64,000 nucleotides of DNA from Minwuia sp. GTDB lineage: Bacteria; Pseudomonadota; Alphaproteobacteria; Minwuiales; Minwuiaceae. The stretch spans positions 1 to 64,000 of the forward strand of contig JARGNO010000014.1 in NCBI GenBank assembly GCA_029213165.1. The letters are read 5' to 3'. Every line of letters starts with the position of its first letter. Position 1 is the first letter of the stretch. Shown in pieces: positions 1-9,493 of this stretch. The notes below the pieces were generated by a model. It did no database searches. It had not been told where the DNA came from and saw nothing but the letters and a program-made list of their open reading frames with translations. A program made the position numbers and the translations under genes.

Positions 1-600
1 TCCGATCTCTTCACCGTGGCCGGCACGGATCGTGGCATCGACCTGTTCGAGCTGGCGAAGCAGGCTCAGGATCCGGCTAACCTGCCGGAAGGTGAGGAGC
101 CCGGTATCGACAGCGAGCATGATCACACCAACACGGCCCCGACCTTCCCCAACGGCTGTCATGTCTGCGAGCTGGAAGTCGATGCGGCGACCGGCACGGT
201 GGAGATCCAGAACTATACGGTGGTGGACGACTTCGGCGTGACACTGAACCCGATGCTGCTGGAGGGTCAGGTGCATGGCGGCATCGTGCAGGGTCTTGGT
301 CAGGCATGGACGGAGCACACCGTGTTCGATCCGGACTCGGGCCAGCTGCTTTCCGGCAGCCTGATGGACTATCAGATGCCCCGCGCGGCGGAGATGCCCA
401 ACGTGAACTTCATCACCCGCAATGTCCGCTGCACGACAAATCCGCTGGGCGTGAAGGGCGCAGGCGAGGCCGGTGCCATCGGTGCCCCACCCGCCTTCGT
501 CAATGCCGTCCTGAATGCCGTGCGGTCCGCGCGCCCGGAGGTCGAGCATCTGGACATGCCGCTGACGCCGCTGCGTGTCTGGCACGCCCTGAACGACTGA
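1..600 (+). CDS. Xanthine dehydrogenase/aldehyde oxidase family, molybdopterin-binding subunit, C-terminal part (5' truncated by window)
   Basis: Open from base 1 in frame; CoxL/XdhB-like C-terminus (EIQNYTVVDDFGVTLNPMLLEGQVHGGIVQGLGQAWTEH...GVKGAGEAGAIGAPPAFVNAV). Confidence 0.93.
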   Translation, partial: SDLFTVAGTDRGIDLFELAKQAQDPANLPEGEEPGIDSEHDHTNTAPTFPNGCHVCELEVDAATGTVEIQNYTVVDDFGVTLNPMLLEGQVHGGIVQGLGQAWTEHTVFDPDSGQLLSGSLMDYQMPRAAEMPNVNFITRNVRCTTNPLGVKGAGEAGAIGAPPAFVNAVLNAVRSARPEVEHLDMPLTPLRVWHALND

Positions 601-606
601 CGACCG

Positions 607-1020
607 ATGACTGAGGAACGGGCCAAGATCGCGGTCGTTGTCCGCGATGACCTGGAGGTGTGGCAGAAGCTGAATGTGGTGGCGTTCCTCGCCTCCGGCA
701 TCGCGGCGGCGCATCCGGAGACCATCGGTCAGCCCTATGCGGATGCGGACGGACGGGCCTATACGGCGATCTTCGGCCTGCCGGTGCTGATCTACGGCGC
801 GGCAGGCGAGAAACTCCCCCGCGCGCTCAATCGCGCCAACGAGCGGGGGCTGACGGTCGGTGTCTATGACCGGGGCATGTTCGCCACCGGCAATGACACC
901 GACAATCGCGCGGTCGTCTCAGCCAGTCCGACCGAAGACCTGGATCTGGTCGGCATTGCCGTCCACGGTGGCGCAAAGGAAGTCGACAAGGCCCTGAAGG
1001 GGTTGAAGTTTCACCCCTGA
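607..1020 (+). CDS. DUF2000 family protein
   Basis: 137 aa ORF resembling DUF2000 (KIAVVVRDDLEVWQKLNVVAFLASG...). Confidence 0.7.
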   Translation: MTEERAKIAVVVRDDLEVWQKLNVVAFLASGIAAAHPETIGQPYADADGRAYTAIFGLPVLIYGAAGEKLPRALNRANERGLTVGVYDRGMFATGNDTDNRAVVSASPTEDLDLVGIAVHGGAKEVDKALKGLKFHP

Positions 1021-1033
1021 CACTTGTTGGGGG

Positions 1034-1651
1034 TCAGAATTCCACGCCGATCTGTGCTTTCACCCCATCACGGAACGGATGCTTCAGCAGGGTCATCTCG
1101 GTGGCGAGATCGGCGATTTCCAGCAATTCTTCTTTCGCGTTGCGGCCAGTGATGACAACGTGGGTCATCTCCGGCTTCTCGGTGGTCAGGAACTCGACGA
1201 TCTCGGCGACCGGTATGTAGTCGTAGCGCAGGGCGATGTTCAGTTCGTCCAGCAGCACCATGCGCACATCCGGGTCGCGGATCAGTTCCTTGGCGCGGTC
1301 CCAGGCCTTGCGGGCATTGGCAATGTCACGTTCCCGGTCCTGGGTTTCCCAGGTGAAGCCCTCCCCCATCGTGTCGAAGGTGCAGATGTCGCCGAAGCGT
1401 TCCTCGATCAGGCGGCGTTCGCCGGTATCCATGCCGCCCTTGATGAACTGCACCACGCCGCAGCGCATCCCGTGCGCGATGCAGCGGAAGATCATGCCGA
1501 AGGCCGCCGTCGACTTGCCCTTGCCCTTGCCGGTGTGGACAACGATCAGCCCCTTCTCCCCCGTCTTGGCCGCCATGATCTTGTCGCGGGCGGCCTTCTT
1601 GCGCGCCATCTTCTCGCTGTGGCGTGCGTTGACGTCCTGTTCCTCGGTCAT
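1034..1651 (-). CDS. cobO: Cob(I)yrinic acid a,c-diamide adenosyltransferase
   Basis: GLIVVHTGKGKGKSTAAFGMIFRCIAHGMRCGVVQFIKG motif; start at MTEEQDVNARH overlaps the cobN stop (TCAT overlap). Confidence 0.95.
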   Translation of the reverse strand: MTEEQDVNARHSEKMARKKAARDKIMAAKTGEKGLIVVHTGKGKGKSTAAFGMIFRCIAHGMRCGVVQFIKGGMDTGERRLIEERFGDICTFDTMGEGFTWETQDRERDIANARKAWDRAKELIRDPDVRMVLLDELNIALRYDYIPVAEIVEFLTTEKPEMTHVVITGRNAKEELLEIADLATEMTLLKHPFRDGVKAQIGVEF

Positions 1652-4600
1652 GCTGTCGTCTCCTCTGCCTCGGCCCCGCCATTCCCGCGAATGGCATCCA
1701 GTCGTGAGCGTACATCGTTGGCGCGCGGGTGCCACATGCCCCGGTCCACCGCCTCCTGCATCCGGTCGGCGATCTCCCGCAGCGCCGGGCGGTTGTTGTC
1801 CTCCAGGAACGTCCTGACCGCGTCATCCGCCAGATAGGCACGCCAGAGCAGGTCGAAGTGGTGATCGCGCACGGCATTGGTCGTGGCGGCGAAGGCGAAC
1901 AGGTAGTCCACCGTCGCCGCGATCTCGAAAGCGCCCTTGTAGCCGTGGCGCATGACCCCTTCGAGCCACTTCGGATTGACGGCGCGGGAGCGGACCACGC
2001 GTCCGATCTCCTCCTCCAGCGTGCGGATCACCGGTCGTTCGGGGCGGGAGTGGTCGTTGTGATAGACCGTCGGCGCCGCGCCCTTCAGATGCTCGACCGT
2101 GGCACTCAGCCCTCCCTCGAACTGGTAATAGTCATCCGAATCCAGCAGGTCATGTTCCCGATTGTCCTGATTCTGGACCACCGCCTCCACCTGTGACAGG
2201 CGCGTGCGCATCTGATCCGCCGCGCCCTGTCCGGCCACCCCGGCACCGTAGGCGTGCCCACCCCAGGCGATGAAGGCGTCGGCAAGATCACCGCGACCCT
2301 CCCAGAGCCGTTCGTCGATCATGGCTTGCAGGCCTGCGCCATAGGCACCGGGCCGCGCGCCGAAGATCCGGAACCCGGCCCGGCGTTCCGCCTCCACCGC
2401 ATCAAGCCCGTCCGCCAGCAACGCATCCCGGTCGCGGGCGAAAGCGGCGGCCAACGGGTTCATGTCCTCCGGTTCCTGCTGCCGCATCACTGCACGGACA
2501 GCGGAGTCAAACAGCTCGATCTGGGTCGGAAAGGCGTCCCGGAAGAAACCGGAGATGCGCAGGGTCACATCCACCCGTGGCCGGTCGAGAACGGTCAAGG
2601 GCAGGATCTCGAACCCCGTGACCCGGCGGGAGGCCGGCTCCCACGTCGGTCGGCATCCAAGCAGCGCCAGCGCCTGCGCGATGTCATCGCCGCCCGTCCG
2701 CATGTTGGACGTGCCCCAGGCGGTCAGCGCCATGACGCGCGGCCAGTCACCGTTGTCCTGCAAGTGCCGCTCGATCAGCCGGTTGGCCGACTTCCAGCCC
2801 AGCGCCCAGGCGGTCTGTGTCGGCATGGCGCGGCTGTCGATGGAGAAGAAATTGCGCCCGGTGGGCAAAGTGTCGGGCCGCCCCCGCGTCGGCGCACCGG
2901 ATGGTCCGGGGGCCACGAACCGCCCGGACAGGCCAGTCAGCAGGCCTGCAAGTTCCGCCGGGCCGCACCTGTCGAGATCGGGTGCGAGGCGTTCATGGAT
3001 CGCAGCCAGGACTTCCCCGCTCGCCGCACCCGGTGGGGCGGTGGCTTCCGGCTGTTCAAGCAGGTTGATGGCGAACAGTTCCAGCCGCTCCACCGTGTCG
3101 CCGACCGTGCGCCAGTTCTGTGCATCCACCGCCGCCAGCACTGCGGGCCGCGGGCCGTCCCATGCGTCGCCCATGGTGCAGTCCAGCGGGTCAAAGCCCA
3201 GCCCGAGATCATCCGCCATCGCCCGCAGCAGCGAGCCGTTGCCCGAACCACCGCCCCCGCGCGGCACCCGCGCCAGCGCCAGCAGCAGGTCCCGCCGCTG
3301 CCGCGCCGCCGGAGAGACCCCAAAGATGTGCAGGCCGTCGCGGATCTGCGCTTCCTTCAGCTCGCAGAGATAGTTGTCCAGCTTGGCAAAGGCAGCGTCC
3401 TCGTCATCGTCGTCGGTGATGGAGGCATCCGTTCCCAGGTTCTCCGCCGCCACCAGCGACAGGATCTCCCGGCGAAGCAGGTCCAGCCTGCGCCGGTCCA
3501 GCCCGGCAGCGTCATAGTATTCATCAACCAGCGCCTCCAGATCCCGCAGCGCACCATAGGTTTCAGAACGGGTCATCGGCGGCGTCAGGTGGTCGATGAT
3601 GACCGCCTGCGCCCGACGTTTGGCCTGCGTCCCCTCACCCGGATCATTGACGATGAAGGGATAGAGATGCGGCAGCGGCCCCAGTGCCACCTCCGGGAAG
3701 CAGGCATCGGAAAGGGCCAGCGCCTTGCCCGGCAGCCACTCCAGATTGCCATGCTTGCCCAGATGGACGACAGCCTGTGCGCCGAATGTCTCCCGCAGCC
3801 AGAGATAGAAGGCGAGGTAGCCGTGCGGCGGCGGCAGGTCGGGGCTGTGATAGGTCTCCTTGGGGTCGATCTGATAGCCTCGGGCGGGCTGGATGCCGAC
3901 AACCACCCGGCCAAAGGTCAGCACCGACAGGACGAAACCACCCCGCGCAGGATCATGAAACGGATCGCTCTCCGGCATACCCCAGCGTTCGGTCACGGTT
4001 GTCCGGACCGGATCCGGCAGGGTCGCGAACCATTTCGCATAGGCCTCCGTCGGCAGCACGACACCGCCGGTCCGGCTGGCACGGTCGGTCAGCCAGTTGG
4101 TGGGACCGGCAAGAATCTGCTCCATCAGCGCGGCACCGTCACCAGGCGCACCTTCGACACCGTAGCCTTCATCTTCCAGCGCCCGCAGCACACGGATCGT
4201 GCTGGCCGGTGTGTCGAGGCCGACACCGTTTGCCAGCCGCCCGTCCCGGTTGGGATAGTTCGCCAGCACCAGCGCGATCCGGCGTTCCGGCACCGCAGTC
4301 CGGCGCAACCCGACCCAGTTCGCGGCGAGTCGGGCGACGAAGGCAACCCGGTCCGGCACCGGTTCCGGACGCACGATGGCGCACTGCACCGCCGGGTCGA
4401 ACGATGCCTCCGCCTTGAAGGCAATGGCACGGGTCAGGATACGGCCATCCACCTCCGGCAGGGCCACATGCATCGCCACATCGCGCGCACCAAGCCCCTG
4501 CATGGACTCCTGCCAGACCGCCGCCGTACTGCCCCCTGAAACAAGTTGCAGCACCGGGCAGTCCGCCTGATCCAGCACCGTGCCCGGCATGGCGGCGGAG

Positions 4601-5430
4601 CCGTCCGCTTCCCCCGGCTTGCCGACCGCGAATGCCGTCAGGTTGAGCACGATGTCTGGGTTTGCCGCCGTCATGATCCCGCTCAGGATGGCGTTGGAGC
4701 CTGCGTCCTTCAGGCTTGAAACAAAGACCGGAACGGCCGCCAGGCCCTCCGCATCCAGTGCCGCGACCAGCGCATCGACAGGTGCCATCGCGCCGCCCTG
4801 CACATTGGCCCGATAGAATGTCACCAGGGCGCGGGGACGGGGGTCGTCGGCGGGTACAATGTCGGAAAGGGAAGGCGCGTCCCGCCCCGGCCAGTAAAGC
4901 CCGGCCCGCAGCAGGGGGCGCGCCGTTTCCGGCAGTTCGGTGCCATCCAGTATCGACCGGCAGGCGCGCAGGAAATTGCGGCTGTTGCCCGGCCCGCCCT
5001 CTGCCAGCCAGCCCCAGAGGGCGTCACGCACCTCCGGTCCGATGGTGGAGACTGCGGCCAGATCGGCGTCCGGTTTCTCGTCCCCCGGCAGGGCCACGAA
5101 GGGGATACCGTTCCGGCGGCAAGTGCGGGCAATCTCCTCGATGGCATAGGACCAGTAGCCGACACCGCCCAGGAACCGCCCAACCACCAGCTTCGCGCCC
5201 GCGACCGTCTTCTCCGCATACAGATCGACCGACATGGGATGTTTCAGGAATCCCAGTGCCGCAAGGCGCAGCCCCGGTGCGGCATCGCCCAGTTCGGCGC
5301 GTGCCGTGGCCAGTGCCGCGATCTCGGTATCGGCGGCGGTCAGGACCAGCACATCCGCCGGTTCCTGCGCCAGATCGACGGCTTCCTCACCGTCCTCGAT
5401 CGCTCCCGGCTGGGCCTGAAGCAGATGCAT
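1648..5430 (-). CDS. cobN: Cobaltochelatase subunit CobN
   Basis: 1260 aa ORF with CobN/BchH-like motifs (ANYPNRDGRLANGVGLDTPAS, VHLGKHGNLEWLPGKALALS). Confidence 0.96.
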   Translation of the reverse strand: MHLLQAQPGAIEDGEEAVDLAQEPADVLVLTAADTEIAALATARAELGDAAPGLRLAALGFLKHPMSVDLYAEKTVAGAKLVVGRFLGGVGYWSYAIEEIARTCRRNGIPFVALPGDEKPDADLAAVSTIGPEVRDALWGWLAEGGPGNSRNFLRACRSILDGTELPETARPLLRAGLYWPGRDAPSLSDIVPADDPRPRALVTFYRANVQGGAMAPVDALVAALDAEGLAAVPVFVSSLKDAGSNAILSGIMTAANPDIVLNLTAFAVGKPGEADGSAAMPGTVLDQADCPVLQLVSGGSTAAVWQESMQGLGARDVAMHVALPEVDGRILTRAIAFKAEASFDPAVQCAIVRPEPVPDRVAFVARLAANWVGLRRTAVPERRIALVLANYPNRDGRLANGVGLDTPASTIRVLRALEDEGYGVEGAPGDGAALMEQILAGPTNWLTDRASRTGGVVLPTEAYAKWFATLPDPVRTTVTERWGMPESDPFHDPARGGFVLSVLTFGRVVVGIQPARGYQIDPKETYHSPDLPPPHGYLAFYLWLRETFGAQAVVHLGKHGNLEWLPGKALALSDACFPEVALGPLPHLYPFIVNDPGEGTQAKRRAQAVIIDHLTPPMTRSETYGALRDLEALVDEYYDAAGLDRRRLDLLRREILSLVAAENLGTDASITDDDDEDAAFAKLDNYLCELKEAQIRDGLHIFGVSPAARQRRDLLLALARVPRGGGGSGNGSLLRAMADDLGLGFDPLDCTMGDAWDGPRPAVLAAVDAQNWRTVGDTVERLELFAINLLEQPEATAPPGAASGEVLAAIHERLAPDLDRCGPAELAGLLTGLSGRFVAPGPSGAPTRGRPDTLPTGRNFFSIDSRAMPTQTAWALGWKSANRLIERHLQDNGDWPRVMALTAWGTSNMRTGGDDIAQALALLGCRPTWEPASRRVTGFEILPLTVLDRPRVDVTLRISGFFRDAFPTQIELFDSAVRAVMRQQEPEDMNPLAAAFARDRDALLADGLDAVEAERRAGFRIFGARPGAYGAGLQAMIDERLWEGRGDLADAFIAWGGHAYGAGVAGQGAADQMRTRLSQVEAVVQNQDNREHDLLDSDDYYQFEGGLSATVEHLKGAAPTVYHNDHSRPERPVIRTLEEEIGRVVRSRAVNPKWLEGVMRHGYKGAFEIAATVDYLFAFAATTNAVRDHHFDLLWRAYLADDAVRTFLEDNNRPALREIADRMQEAVDRGMWHPRANDVRSRLDAIRGNGGAEAEETTA

Positions 5431-5433
5431 GGC

Positions 5434-6501
5434 TCAAATGGCCGACTGCTGCAGCGCCCCGGTGATCCGCGCCTGATCCAGACCCTTCTCGCCGATCACG
5501 ACCAGTCGGGTGCAACGTGTTTCGTCGGCGCGCCAGGGTCGGTCGAAATAATGGTCGATGCGCGGCCCCACGGCCTGGATCACCATCCGCATCGGCTTGC
5601 CTGAAACAGCAACGAAGCCCTTCAGGCGCAGCACGTTCTCCGCCGCCAGCATGGCCGAGACACTGGCGGAGAAAGCCGCCGGGTCGGTGATTTCCGGCAG
5701 ATCGACATGAAAGCTGTCGAAGTCATCGTGGTCGTGGTCGATCTCGCCCGCGCGCTCATGATGCGTCGGGCGGTTGGCTATGTCGTCCTCCGCCCCGATC
5801 CCCAGACCGATGAGGGCGGACGCGGGCAAGGCCCCCTGTATCGCCGCAACCACCGGCACGCCGGCACGCACGTCGGGGCGAATGAATTCCCGCACCACGT
5901 CCAGTCCGCCATCACCCAGCAGGTCGGTCTTGTTGACGATGATCAGGTCGGCACAGCCAAGCTGGTCCTCGAACAGTTCCGACATGGGGGTCTCGTGATC
6001 CAGGTTCTCGTCGGCCTGGCGCTGTGCATCCAGCGCCGCCTCGTCATGGGCAAACCGTCCGGCGGCGACAGCGGCACCGTCAACCACGGTCACCACGCCG
6101 TCCACTGTCACCCGGGTGCGGATGTCGGGCCAGTTGAATGCCTTTACCAGCGGCTGCGGCAGGGCAAGACCGGAGGTCTCGATGACAATGTGATCCGGCG
6201 GATTGTCCCGGTCCAGCAGGGCCGTCATGGTCGGCACGAAGTCATCGGCGACAGTGCAGCAGATGCAGCCGTTGGCCAGTTCCACCACGTCGTCCTCGCT
6301 GCAGGTTTCCTCACCGCAGCCCTTCAGGACTTCGCCGTCGACGCCCAGGTCACCGAATTCGTTGATGATCAGGGCAATGCGCCGCCCCCCCGCATTCTGC
6401 AGCAGGTGCCGGATCAGGGTGGTCTTGCCCGCGCCAAGGAACCCCGTGACCACGGTTGCCGGAATTCTGGACGTTCCCAGCTTTGGTGCTGTCTGTGTCA
6501 T
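5434..6501 (-). CDS. cobW: Cobalamin biosynthesis GTPase CobW (COG0523)
   Basis: MTQTAPKLGTSRIPATVVTGFLGAGKTTLIRHLL; CXCC-type motif GCICCTV; His/Asp-rich segment DHDHDDFDSFHV. Confidence 0.94.
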   Translation of the reverse strand: MTQTAPKLGTSRIPATVVTGFLGAGKTTLIRHLLQNAGGRRIALIINEFGDLGVDGEVLKGCGEETCSEDDVVELANGCICCTVADDFVPTMTALLDRDNPPDHIVIETSGLALPQPLVKAFNWPDIRTRVTVDGVVTVVDGAAVAAGRFAHDEAALDAQRQADENLDHETPMSELFEDQLGCADLIIVNKTDLLGDGGLDVVREFIRPDVRAGVPVVAAIQGALPASALIGLGIGAEDDIANRPTHHERAGEIDHDHDDFDSFHVDLPEITDPAAFSASVSAMLAAENVLRLKGFVAVSGKPMRMVIQAVGPRIDHYFDRPWRADETRCTRLVVIGEKGLDQARITGALQQSAI

Positions 6502-7307
6502 CGGTTGCCTTCCCTCTGTGCCGCATGATCCATGCGATGCCATACGTTGCCCGCGATCGCGCCAAGTACACACCAGAAAACCGCGGCCATGGCCAGCGAG
6601 GCCGTGACGAACCGGGCCGCGAGTTCCGGTGGTACGCCACCACCGCCGCCATGGTGCGGATGCGGCGCACCGATCACATGCGGAATGATCAGGGCGATGA
6701 TGCCGATGCCCATAAGTACCTGTCGCTCCGACAGGAAGATGAACCAAAGTCCCAAGCCGGTGAGCACGACCGTCAGAAACCACCAGATCTGGCGTGCCTG
6801 TACCTCTGCCGCCAGCATTCCCGGCAGTTCCGGCGGCAGCCCGAGCCCTGGTGCCAGCGCCGTGGTGACAAAACCCGCCGCGCCCCAGAGGACACCCCTG
6901 CGCGCCGTCATCCGCCGACCGCTGAAGGCAATCAGTGCCACCAGCACGAAGGCGTATCCAAGACCGATCAGCACGGTCATCAGGGAAGTATAGAAGATCC
7001 GCTCCACGCCATCCTGCGGCATCCAGCCATCACCATGGTCATGCCCGCCATGGCCGCCATCCGCAGGCGCAGCGGCACCATGGTCGCCAGATCCGTGGTC
7101 GTGCGATCCATGATCATGGGTACTGTGATCGTGGGAACTGTGATCGTGTCCATCACCATGCCCGGCTGGTGCGGCAGGTGCGGCACCCCCTTCAAGGGCC
7201 TCGGCGGCGACCACCAACGGGACCGTCACCGCCTGCTGCAGCACAGCGGCGACCAGTCCGGCGAGCACCCCGGCAATCAGGGCGCACGCGAATATGCGTT
7301 TGAACAT
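6498..7307 (-). CDS. cbtA: Cobalt transporter subunit CbtA
   Basis: MFKRIFACALIAGVLAGLVAAVLQQ..., several TM segments, His-rich loop; adjacent to CbtB and behind a B12 riboswitch. Confidence 0.88.
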   Translation of the reverse strand: MFKRIFACALIAGVLAGLVAAVLQQAVTVPLVVAAEALEGGAAPAAPAGHGDGHDHSSHDHSTHDHGSHDHGSGDHGAAAPADGGHGGHDHGDGWMPQDGVERIFYTSLMTVLIGLGYAFVLVALIAFSGRRMTARRGVLWGAAGFVTTALAPGLGLPPELPGMLAAEVQARQIWWFLTVVLTGLGLWFIFLSERQVLMGIGIIALIIPHVIGAPHPHHGGGGGVPPELAARFVTASLAMAAVFWCVLGAIAGNVWHRMDHAAQREGNR

Positions 7308-7326
7308 TCCGTTCAGGGATGATCGG

Positions 7327-7524
7327 TCAGTGACACGGCATGGCGAAGCTGTGGCGGCCATCATGCGCGGCATTGTGCAGGGTGTCGGACTGGGCCATGC
7401 CCGCCGCGAACACCAGGAACGTGCCAAGCAGCAGCGCCGTCACGACCGCAGGCAGCGCAGCCATGCGCACACCGGTCGAGCCAGCTTCGGTTGTCTGATC
7501 CATCGTCTGGTTGAATTCGTTCAT
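7327..7524 (-). CDS. cbtB: Cobalt transporter subunit CbtB
   Basis: Small single-TM protein with His-rich C-terminus HNAAHDGRHSFAMPCH, adjacent to cbtA. Confidence 0.87.
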   Translation of the reverse strand: MNEFNQTMDQTTEAGSTGVRMAALPAVVTALLLGTFLVFAAGMAQSDTLHNAAHDGRHSFAMPCH

Positions 7525-7574
7525 TGTCTCATTCTCCCTGTCGCCCCGCCGGCGACCATAGCGGGTTTCACACA

Positions 7575-7733
7575 TGCGGGCGGCAGGTTTCCTGGCTTGC
7601 GTCTGGTGCGGCTGTCCGGCCTTCCCGGCCAATCAGGGCCAGTGGCATGTTCGAACATCCTCGACGCATACAGTTGCGGGGGCAGCCACGGATTTGGTCC
7701 CTGATGGGTACGCCGAACCGTGTTCCCTTTTCT
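7575..7733 (-). promoter_or_regulatory. Cobalamin riboswitch upstream of cbtB-cbtA-cobW-cobN-cobO
   Basis: Minus-strand reading gives GGGAA...AAATCC...CCCCCGCAACTGTA...GCCACTG...GGGAAGG...AAGCCAGGAAACCTGCCG (B12 box at 7581-7598), in canonical order. Confidence 0.93.
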
Positions 7734-7740
7734 CATCCGC

Positions 7741-7850
7741 CCTTCCCTTGTGGGTCAGACGGAACCGTCACGCAGGATTGACCTTACAGTTGCCCCCTGC
7801 ATGGCGCAACAACGCGATCAGGATTTCACCGGGCACAACGCCGTGTTGCG
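7741..7850 (-). promoter_or_regulatory. Second, partial cobalamin-aptamer-like unit (no B12 box of its own)
   Basis: Minus-strand reading gives CCCGGTGAAATCC...GGGGGCAACTGTAAGG...ACCCACAAGGGAAGGG directly 5' of the canonical riboswitch. Confidence 0.6.
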
Positions 7851-7905
7851 ACTCTCCGGTGGCCGTGGTCAAGATGCCCCGGAATGATGATCCGGAGCGG
7901 CATTG

Positions 7906-8931
7906 ATGAAACCCGACAACCTAGACCACCTGCGCCAGTTGATCGCCGATCTGCCGCCCGCGGATGATGCGGCGGCGCGGGACGCCGCGGCGCGGCAGGA
8001 CAACCTGGTGAAACCCGCAGGCTCCCTGGGTCGTCTGGAGCAGATTGCCATCCACATGGCCCGCTGGCAGGGCAATGTACGCCCGACCATGGACAGCGCC
8101 CGCACCATCATCTTCGCGGGCAGCCACGGCATGACGAAGCACGGTGTTTCAGCGTTCCCCGATGAAGTGAACGCACAGATGCTTGCCGGATTCGGTGCGG
8201 GATTCGCCGCGATCTGCCAGCTGACCGAAGCCTTTGGCGCGGAGCTCTCCGTGGTGGACTGTGGCATCGCAACGCCGACAGCCGACTTCACGGAACAGCC
8301 TGCCATGGATGAAGCCGGTTTCCTGACGGCAGTCGGCATGGGCATGGATGCGGTGCGCGGGACGGAGGATCTGCTGGTCTTCGGCGAGATGGGGATCGGC
8401 AACACGACCGCCGCTGCTGCCGTGGCGCTGGCCCTGTTCGGTGGCGATCCGCGCGACTGGGTCGGACCAGGAACCGGCGTCGATGATGCTGGCATCGCGC
8501 GCAAGGCAGGGGTGATCGAGCGTGCGCGTGCAACCCATGGCGCCGCCCTGGATGACCCCCTGCTGGCGCTGGCGCATGTCGGCGGACGCGAACTGGCGGC
8601 GATCTTTGGTGCCTGCCTGGCCGCGCGACGCAATCGGATACCCGTTCTGCTGGACGGCTTCATCGTCACAGCCGCCGTTGCTCCGCTGCAGAGGATCGCA
8701 GGCGCGGACGGTCTGGCTCATGTGCTGGCGGCGCATCAGTCGGGGGAGCCCGGCCACCAGCGGCTGCTGGCGGCATTGTGCCTCGACCCGTTGCTGGCGC
8801 TGGGAATGCGGTTGGGTGAAGGATCGGGCGCGGCGACGGCGCTTGGCCTCGTCCGTGCGGCACTTGCCTGCCACAATGGCATGGCAACCTTTGCCGAAGC
8901 CGCCGTGGCTGGCAGCACACAGGACGCCTGA
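7906..8931 (+). CDS. cobT: Nicotinate-nucleotide--dimethylbenzimidazole phosphoribosyltransferase
   Basis: KPAGSLGRLEQIAIHMARWQG, GEMGIGNTTAAAAV, GSHGMTKHGVSAFP motifs. Confidence 0.95.
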   Translation: MKPDNLDHLRQLIADLPPADDAAARDAAARQDNLVKPAGSLGRLEQIAIHMARWQGNVRPTMDSARTIIFAGSHGMTKHGVSAFPDEVNAQMLAGFGAGFAAICQLTEAFGAELSVVDCGIATPTADFTEQPAMDEAGFLTAVGMGMDAVRGTEDLLVFGEMGIGNTTAAAAVALALFGGDPRDWVGPGTGVDDAGIARKAGVIERARATHGAALDDPLLALAHVGGRELAAIFGACLAARRNRIPVLLDGFIVTAAVAPLQRIAGADGLAHVLAAHQSGEPGHQRLLAALCLDPLLALGMRLGEGSGAATALGLVRAALACHNGMATFAEAAVAGSTQDA

Positions 8932-8935
8932 AACA

Positions 8936-9493
8936 TTGAGCGGCTATCGCACCATCCTCGGCCCTGACGCCGCGCTGCCATGGACGACGCTGGTGCTGGG
9001 TGGCGCGCGGTCAGGCAAGAGCAGACTGGGGGAGCGACTGGTGCGCGATCACGCCGGTGCGACAGTGCCGGTCTATCTCGCCACGGCTGAGGCCTTCGAC
9101 AGCGAGATGCGGTTACGGATCGAACAGCACAAGGCTGACAGGGGCCGCGACTGGGTCACGGTCGAGGCCCCGCGTGATCTGCCTGACCAGCTGGAGGCCT
9201 GTGGCGAGCAGCCTGTGCTGGTGGACTGCCTGACGCTCTGGCTGAGCAATCTGATGCTGGCCGATATCGCGCCGGATGCGGAGATCGCCAATCTGATCGA
9301 TGTCCTGGCGGAACGAACGGCCCCGACGGTCCTGGTCTCCAACGAGGTCGGACTTGGCCTGGTGCCAGAGACACCGCTGGGACGACAGTTCCGGGACTGG
9401 CAGGGGCTGGCGAATCAGCGGGTGGCACTCAGCGCCGATTGCGTGCTGTTCGTTGCTGCCGGTCTTCCTCTGGTCATGAAACGCCCCGACTGA
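8936..9493 (+). CDS. cobP: Bifunctional adenosylcobinamide kinase/adenosylcobinamide-phosphate guanylyltransferase
   Basis: TLVLGGARSGKSRLGERLV P-loop, VYLATAEAFDSEMRLRIEQHKADRG, VDCLTLWLSNLM, VSNEVGLGLVP. Start is uncertain; TTG at 8936 is the best in-frame candidate after cobT. Confidence 0.9.
   Translation: MSGYRTILGPDAALPWTTLVLGGARSGKSRLGERLVRDHAGATVPVYLATAEAFDSEMRLRIEQHKADRGRDWVTVEAPRDLPDQLEACGEQPVLVDCLTLWLSNLMLADIAPDAEIANLIDVLAERTAPTVLVSNEVGLGLVPETPLGRQFRDWQGLANQRVALSADCVLFVAAGLPLVMKRPD

Noticed and set aside
2254-4539. 761 aa plus-strand ORF antisense to cobN
   Set aside because: Low-complexity Arg/Pro/Gln-rich translation typical of GC-rich shadow frames; cobN on the opposite strand is clearly real.
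7070-7165. Apparent short DNA tandem repeat (catgatcatgg/gtgatcgtg pattern)
   Set aside because: Explained by repeated His/Asp codons of the CbtA metal-binding loop.
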